Part shown: one piece after another, positions 59,124 through 64,000 of the stretch
How positions within the stretch are numbered: the stretch's first letter is position 1
How the letters are laid out: each line of letters opens with the position of its first letter
Assembly (NCBI GenBank): GCA_025548565.1
Contig: JAJLPB010000012.1
Location: forward strand, 1-64,000
DNA length: 64,000 nucleotides
Reading direction: 5' to 3'
Source: Rugamonas sp. A1-17
GTDB taxonomy: Bacteria; Pseudomonadota; Gammaproteobacteria; Burkholderiales; Burkholderiaceae_D
Translations under genes and position numbers: made by a program
Notes under the pieces: model-generated
What the model saw: the letters and a program-made list of their open reading frames with translations, nothing else
What the model was told of the DNA's origin: nothing
Databases searched by the model: none

Positions 59124-61250
59124 TTACTTTTCAGTCAAGCCACGGCGCTCCAGCAGCGGTTCGATGCGGGCGTCGCGGCCGCGGAAGTTGCGGAACATCT
59201 GCATCGCATCCATGGTGCCGCCGCGCGACAGCAGCATCTTGCGGAACCAGTCGCCGTTCTTGCGCAGCATGCCGCCGTTCTCGGTGAACCAGTTGACGGT
59301 GTCGGCGTCCAGCTTCTCCGACCACAGGTAGCCGTAGTAGCCGGCCGAATAGCCGCCCGCGAACACGTGCGAGAAGTAGGTGGTGCGGTAGCGCGGCGGC
59401 ACCGGCGCGTAATCGACGCCGGCGGCCTTCAGCGACGCCGCCTCGAAGCCCAGCACATCGGCCGGGATCTGCGACACGCCCAGCTGGTGCCATTTCTGGT
59501 CCAGGATGGAGGCGGCCAGGTACTCGGTGGTGCGGTAGCCCTCGTTGAATTTCTTCGACGCGATCACCTTGTCCAGCAAGGCCTGCGGCATCGGCTCGCC
59601 GGTCTGGTAGTGTTTGGCATAGTTGGCCAGCACTTCCGGCCACACCGACCACATCTCGTTGACCTGCGACGGGAACTCGACGAAGTCGCGCGGCACGCGG
59701 GTGCCGGCGAAACGCGGGTAGTTCACGTCGGAGAACATGCCGTGCAGCGCATGGCCGAACTCGTGGAAGGCCGTGCGCAGCTCGTCGTAGGTCAGCAGCG
59801 TCGGCTCGCCGGCGTTCGGCTTCGGAATGTTGAGGTGGTTGGCGATCACCGGATGCGTGCCCATCAGCTTGGACTGCGACACGTAGGCGTTCATCCAGGC
59901 ACCGCCGCGCTTGTTGCTGCGGGCGTAGTAGTCGCCGATGAAGATGGCCAGCTGCTTGCCGTCCGCATCGAACACGTCCCACACGCGCACGTCGGGATCG
60001 TAGACCGGCAAGTCCTTGCGCTCCTTGAACGTCAGGCCGTAGACCTTGTTCGCGGCGAAGAACACGCCGTTGGTCAGCACGTTGTTCAGTTCGAAGTAGG
60101 GCTTGAGCTGGTTCTGGTCGAAGTTGAAGCGCTCGGCGCGCACCTTGTCGCTGTAGAACGACCAGTCATGCGCGGCCAGCTGGAAGCCGCCATTTTCCTT
60201 GTCGATCACCTGCTGGATCTCGGCGCCTTCCTTCCTGGCGTTGGCGACGGCCGGACGGGCGAACTCGGACAGCATCTTGTTGACCGCCTCCGGCGTGTGC
60301 GCGGTCTGGTCTTCCAACGAATAGGCGGCGTAGTTGGCATAGCCCAGCAACGCGGCTTTTTCAGCGCGCAGCCTGGCCGTCTTCAGCACGACTTGCGTGT
60401 TGTCGTACTTGCCGCCGTGGCTGCCGCGCGCCAGCGAAGCGGCCATCAGCCGTTCGCGCACGGCGCGGTCGGTCAGCACCGCCAGGTTGGCCTGGCCGGT
60501 GGTGTTGACCACCGGGATGGCGAACTTGCCCGTCAGGCCGCGCTTGGCGGCATCGGCGGCGGCCGCGTCGATCGCCTTGTCCGACATGCCGGCCAGTTCC
60601 TCGCGGGTGTCGACGATCAGCGCCGACGCGTTGGCTTCCTCCAGCACGTTCTGGGCGAAGCTGGTCGACAGCTGCGCCAGCTCGCTGTTGAGCGCCTTCA
60701 ATTTTTCCTTGTCGGCATTGGACAGCTTGGCGCCGGCGCGCACGAAGTCGGTGTTGTAGCGTTCCAGCAGGTACAGCGACTCGGCGTCCAGGTGCAGCTT
60801 GGCGCGCTTGTCGTACAGCGACTTGATGCGTGCGTACAGCTTGGCGTTCAGGCGGATGGCGTCGCTGTGGGCCGCCAGCTTCGGCGACAGCTCACGCTCC
60901 AGCGCCTTGAAACTGTCGTTGGTGTTGGCGCCGGACAGGTTGCCGAACACGCTGGACACGCGCGACAGCAGCTGGCCGGACTTCTCCATCGCGACGATGG
61001 TGTTCTCGAACGTGGCCGGCTGCTTGTTGTTGGCGATCGCTTCGATCTCGGCGGCGTTGATGCGCATGCCCTCGGCGAAGGCGGGGCCGTAGTCTTCGTT
61101 CTTGATCTGGTCGAACGGCGGGTAGCCGAACGGCAGCGTGCTGGCCTTGGCGAAGGCATTGCTGGCCGGCAGCATCGAAGCTGGCTCGGCCGCATGCGCG
61201 ACGCTGAAGACGGCCGCCACGCCGGCGGCGATAATCAGGTTGGTGTTCAT
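59124..61250 (-). CDS. M3-family metallopeptidase (Dcp/oligopeptidase-like), copy 2
   Basis: A 708-residue zinc peptidase with an N-terminal signal peptide (MNTNLIIAAGVAAVFSVAHA), so probably periplasmic. The active site HEFGHALHGMFS is near residue 494 and the third zinc ligand Glu follows in the PSQVNEMW region. The C-terminal block YAPVPPRYRTTYFSHVFAGGYSAGY is typical of peptidyl-dipeptidase Dcp. It lies 26 bp downstream of a close paralogue of nearly the same length, a tandem duplication. Confidence 0.95.
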   Translation of the reverse strand: MNTNLIIAAGVAAVFSVAHAAEPASMLPASNAFAKASTLPFGYPPFDQIKNEDYGPAFAEGMRINAAEIEAIANNKQPATFENTIVAMEKSGQLLSRVSSVFGNLSGANTNDSFKALERELSPKLAAHSDAIRLNAKLYARIKSLYDKRAKLHLDAESLYLLERYNTDFVRAGAKLSNADKEKLKALNSELAQLSTSFAQNVLEEANASALIVDTREELAGMSDKAIDAAAADAAKRGLTGKFAIPVVNTTGQANLAVLTDRAVRERLMAASLARGSHGGKYDNTQVVLKTARLRAEKAALLGYANYAAYSLEDQTAHTPEAVNKMLSEFARPAVANARKEGAEIQQVIDKENGGFQLAAHDWSFYSDKVRAERFNFDQNQLKPYFELNNVLTNGVFFAANKVYGLTFKERKDLPVYDPDVRVWDVFDADGKQLAIFIGDYYARSNKRGGAWMNAYVSQSKLMGTHPVIANHLNIPKPNAGEPTLLTYDELRTAFHEFGHALHGMFSDVNYPRFAGTRVPRDFVEFPSQVNEMWSVWPEVLANYAKHYQTGEPMPQALLDKVIASKKFNEGYRTTEYLAASILDQKWHQLGVSQIPADVLGFEAASLKAAGVDYAPVPPRYRTTYFSHVFAGGYSAGYYGYLWSEKLDADTVNWFTENGGMLRKNGDWFRKMLLSRGGTMDAMQMFRNFRGRDARIEPLLERRGLTEK

Positions 61251-61276
61251 GTAGCTATTCTTATAAACGGTTTATA

Positions 61277-63400
61277 TTATTTCAGGCCACGACGGTCCAG
61301 CAGCGGCTCGATGATCGGATCGCGGCCGCGGAAGTTGCGGAACAGGTTCATCGCATCGTCGGTGCCGCCGCGCGACAGCAGCTTGGCGCGGAACCAGTCG
61401 CCGTTTTCGCGCTTCAGGCCGCCTTTTTCCTTGAACCATTCGACGGTGTCGGCATCCAGTTTCTCGGACCACAGGTAGGCGTAGTAGCCGGCCGAGTAGC
61501 CGCCCGAGAAGCTGTGCGAGAAGTAGGTGGTGCGGTAGCGCGGCGGCACCGGCGCGAAGTCCACGCCCATGTCCTTGAGCGACTGCGCTTCAAAGCCCAG
61601 CACGTCGGTCGGGATCTGCGCCGGGGTCAGCTGATGCCAGCGCTGGTCCAGCAGCGAGGCCGACAGGTACTCGGTGGTCAGGAAGCCCTGGTTGAACTTT
61701 TTCGAGGCGATGACCTTGTCCAGCAATTCCTTCGGCATCGGCGCGCCGGTCTTGTAGTGCCTGGCGTAGTTGGAAAGGACCTCAGGCCACACGGCCCACA
61801 TCTCGTTCACTTGCGACGGATATTCGACGAAGTCGCGCGGCACGCTGGTGCCGGAGAAGCGCGGATACTTCACGTTGGAGAACATGCCGTGCAGCGCGTG
61901 GCCGAACTCGTGGAAGGCGGTCTTGACTTCGTCGTAAGTCAGCAGCGTCGGCTCGCCTGCTGGCGGCTTCGGAATGTTGAGGTGGTTGGCCACCACCGAG
62001 TGCGTGCCCAGCAGCGACGATTGCGAGATGTACTCGTTCATCCAGGCGCCGCCCTGCTTGTTGCTGCGGGCGTACATGTCGGCGATGAAGATGGCCAGCT
62101 GCTTGCCGTCGGCATCGAACACGTCGAACACGCGCACGTCCGGGTTGTACACCGGCAGGTCCTTGCGCTCCTTGAACGACAGGCCGTACAGCTTGCCGGC
62201 GGCGTAGAACACGCCATTGGTCAGCACGTTGTTCAGCTCGAAGTAAGGCTTCAACTGGTTCTCGTCGAAGGCGAAGCGCTGGGCGCGCACCTTGTCGGTG
62301 TAGAAGGCCCAGTCGGAAGCGTCGATCTGGAAACCGCCCTTGTCGGCGTCGACCACGGCTTGCAGGTCGGCCGCTTCCTTCTTCGCGTTGTTGACGGCAG
62401 GCTTGGCCAGCTCGCCCAGCAGCTTGTTGACGGCGGCGGTGTCGTGCGCGGTCTGGTCTTCCAGCGAATAGGCGGCGAAGTTGGCGTAGCCCAGCAGGGC
62501 GGCTTTCTCGGCGCGCGCCTTGGCGATCTTCAGCACCACTTCGCGGCTGTCGAACTCGCCGCCGTGGCTGCCGCGTGCCAGCGAAGCGGCCATCAGGCGC
62601 TCGCGCACGGCGCGGTTGGTCAGCACCGCCAGCGGCGGCTGGCCGCTGGTGTTGACCAGCGCGACCAGGAACTTGCCGTCCATGCCTTTGGCCTTGGCGG
62701 CTGCGGCAGCGGCATCGATGGCGGCGTCGGTCATGCCGGCCAGCTCTTCGCGGGTGTCGACCACCAGCGCCGAGGCGTTGGTTTCCTTCAGCACGTTCTG
62801 GGTGAAGGTGGTTTGCAGCGTGGCGATGGCGCCGTTGATGGCCTTCAGTTTTTCCTTATCGGCGTTCGACAGCTTGGCGCCGGCGCGGACGAAATCGGTA
62901 TGGTAGCGTTCCAGCAGGTGCTTGGATTCAGCGTCCAGCTTGAGCTTGTCGCGGTTGTCGTACAGCGACTTCACGCGCGCGTACAGCTTGGGATTCAGGT
63001 AGATGGCGTCGCCGTGGGCGGCCAGCTTGGGCGACATCTCGCTGTCGATCGCATCGAGCTTGTCGTTGGTGTTGGCGCCCTGCAGGTTGCCGAAGGTGGT
63101 TTGCACGCGGGTCAGCAGCTCGCCGGATTTTTCCATGGCGACGATGGTGTTCTCGAACGTGGCCGGCTTCTTGTTGTTGGCGATCGCCTCGATTTCCTTC
63201 AGCTGGATGCGCATGCCCTCGATGAACGCCGGCTGGAAGTGCTCGTCCTTGATCTTGTCAAATGCCGGATAGTGGAACGGCAGCGTGCTGGCCGTTGCCA
63301 GCGGATTGCCGGCCAGCGCAGCCGCCGGAGCGGCCAGCACGGTCGAGGAGAAGGCCAGGCCGAGTGCGGCCGCAATGATGAGCATTTGAGGACGGGACAT
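61277..63400 (-). CDS. M3-family metallopeptidase (Dcp/oligopeptidase-like), copy 1
   Basis: A 707-residue paralogue of the downstream gene, highly similar over its full length (for example FENTIVAMEKSGELLTRVQT against FENTIVAMEKSGQLLSRVSS). The start at 63400 gives the signal peptide MSRPQMLIIAAALGLAFSST and a length that matches copy 2; an ATG five codons upstream is possible. The zinc motif HEFGHALHGMFS is intact. It should release dipeptides or cut oligopeptides in the periplasm. Confidence 0.95.
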   Translation of the reverse strand: MSRPQMLIIAAALGLAFSSTVLAAPAAALAGNPLATASTLPFHYPAFDKIKDEHFQPAFIEGMRIQLKEIEAIANNKKPATFENTIVAMEKSGELLTRVQTTFGNLQGANTNDKLDAIDSEMSPKLAAHGDAIYLNPKLYARVKSLYDNRDKLKLDAESKHLLERYHTDFVRAGAKLSNADKEKLKAINGAIATLQTTFTQNVLKETNASALVVDTREELAGMTDAAIDAAAAAAKAKGMDGKFLVALVNTSGQPPLAVLTNRAVRERLMAASLARGSHGGEFDSREVVLKIAKARAEKAALLGYANFAAYSLEDQTAHDTAAVNKLLGELAKPAVNNAKKEAADLQAVVDADKGGFQIDASDWAFYTDKVRAQRFAFDENQLKPYFELNNVLTNGVFYAAGKLYGLSFKERKDLPVYNPDVRVFDVFDADGKQLAIFIADMYARSNKQGGAWMNEYISQSSLLGTHSVVANHLNIPKPPAGEPTLLTYDEVKTAFHEFGHALHGMFSNVKYPRFSGTSVPRDFVEYPSQVNEMWAVWPEVLSNYARHYKTGAPMPKELLDKVIASKKFNQGFLTTEYLSASLLDQRWHQLTPAQIPTDVLGFEAQSLKDMGVDFAPVPPRYRTTYFSHSFSGGYSAGYYAYLWSEKLDADTVEWFKEKGGLKRENGDWFRAKLLSRGGTDDAMNLFRNFRGRDPIIEPLLDRRGLK

Positions 63401-63613
63401 GTGGGTATCTTTCATAAACGCCGGGGGAAAATGCTGACGCGACAAAGCGCAGCATGGAAGCGCCAGATCATATCAGGGTGATATGGCGGCAGTCACTGGC
63501 AAAAAATGCTGCACTGCACTTGATTGGAAAGCAGGGGCTTTTTCCGAAGAATGCTTTGTCGAAATGGCATTTTTGCGGCTACACTGAGGCTCCGTTGCAA
63601 CATGGCCGCAGAA

Positions 63614-63979
63614 ATGAACACTCAACAGCTGAAACGACATTGCCGGCAATATCCCGGCGCGGTGGAAAGCCTGCACGGCGAGCCGTCGAACATCCTGGTC
63701 TACAAGGTCGAGGACAAGACCTTCGCCTACTTCAAGACCAGCGAGCCGGAGCAGTGGCGCTTCAGCGTGCGCGTGACGCCGGACCGCTTCCTGGAACTGA
63801 CCGATATGCCGGGCGTCAAGCCGGCGCGCTACATGGGCCGCTTTCACTGGGTGACCATCGTCGACGTGGGCAAGTTCCCCGCCGACTACCTGGCCGACCT
63901 GGTGGCCGGCTCCTACCGCCGCGCGGTGGAGTCGCTGAGCAAGGCCAAACAAAAAGCGCTGGCAGCGCACGATGCATAA
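63614..63979 (+). CDS. MmcQ/YjbR-family protein
   Basis: A 121-residue protein of the MmcQ/YjbR family (double-wing-like fold): MNTQQLKRHCRQYPGAVESL, then KVEDKTFAYFKTSEPEQWRF and the C-terminal RFHWVTIVDVGKFPADYLADLV with SYRRAVESL. Members are often annotated as DNA-binding, without firm function. The start at 63614 is preferred; ATG at 63602 is possible. It is divergent from the M3 peptidases. Confidence 0.93.
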   Translation: MNTQQLKRHCRQYPGAVESLHGEPSNILVYKVEDKTFAYFKTSEPEQWRFSVRVTPDRFLELTDMPGVKPARYMGRFHWVTIVDVGKFPADYLADLVAGSYRRAVESLSKAKQKALAAHDA

Positions 63980-63989
63980 GGAGAGCAAC

Positions 63990-64000
63990 TTGAAAAATAG
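63990..64000 (+). CDS. Possible start of the next gene, cut by the window edge
   Basis: AAGGAG at 63978-63983 stands six bases before a TTG codon followed by AAA-AAT. This looks like a translation start 10 bp after the YjbR stop, so a second gene in the same operon is likely, but only three codons are visible. Confidence 0.35.

Overview
The window is high-GC chromosomal DNA that looks like a betaproteobacterium of the Oxalobacteraceae (Massilia / Duganella / Janthinobacterium type). This is inferred from the protein set (GTP-type PEP carboxykinase, AhpC/AhpF, SSB next to UvrA, RdgC, DinB, tandem M3 peptidases), the codon usage and the repeat families; no species is claimed.

Layout. 1-6 kb is visibly less GC-rich than the rest. 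It holds the 3' end of cyanase, a copper P-type ATPase with an overlapping MerR regulator that has no cysteine, a TetR/DUF1348 pair with its operator, and a GAF-GGDEF diguanylate cyclase. 6-10 kb holds divergent ssb and uvrA around a LexA box. 9.8-19.5 kb is mostly metabolic: a DUF885 protein, a carboxylesterase, a TetR regulator whose 20-bp palindromic operator recurs in front of a tiny membrane protein and HAD phosphatase operon, pckG, a 2-hydroxyacid dehydrogenase and a one-domain asparaginase. 19.5-30.6 kb is the most unusual stretch: two giant paralogous proteins (1069 and 2577 residues) built almost only of an 8-residue repeat, arranged in a super-repeat of about 219 residues. 30.7-38.6 kb holds rdgC, LexA-controlled dinB, a periplasmic binding protein, an XRE/SnoaL/MFS cluster and an S9 peptidase. 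Two tRNAs (Val-TAC, Asp-GTC) follow, then an ABC exporter pair, a cyclic-nucleotide-binding protein and an AI-2E family protein. The last of these ends inside an inserted REP-like element with a perfect 42-bp hairpin. ahpF and ahpC lie next to a good OxyR-type site. 45-50.7 kb is a type VI secretion cargo module: VgrG with a C-terminal Ig/TTR-like tail, a putative pore-forming effector, a membrane immunity candidate and a duplicated VgrG fragment. The cargo part is clearly AT-richer than its surroundings. 50.8-64 kb carries a binding-protein/PAS/GGDEF/EAL sensor, an RCC1-repeat lipoprotein, a YgiQ radical SAM enzyme, small conserved proteins (DUF4404, VF530), a tandem pair of M3 metallopeptidases and a YjbR/MmcQ protein.

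How the genes work together. ssb, uvrA and dinB each have a LexA box, so they belong to one SOS response. ahpC/ahpF form the peroxide defence. copA plus the MerR gene form a metal export unit, although the regulator's sensing mode is unclear. The strongest candidates for undescribed biology are the octapeptide super-repeat proteins and the VgrG-effector-immunity cassette flanked by a duplicated vgrG segment.
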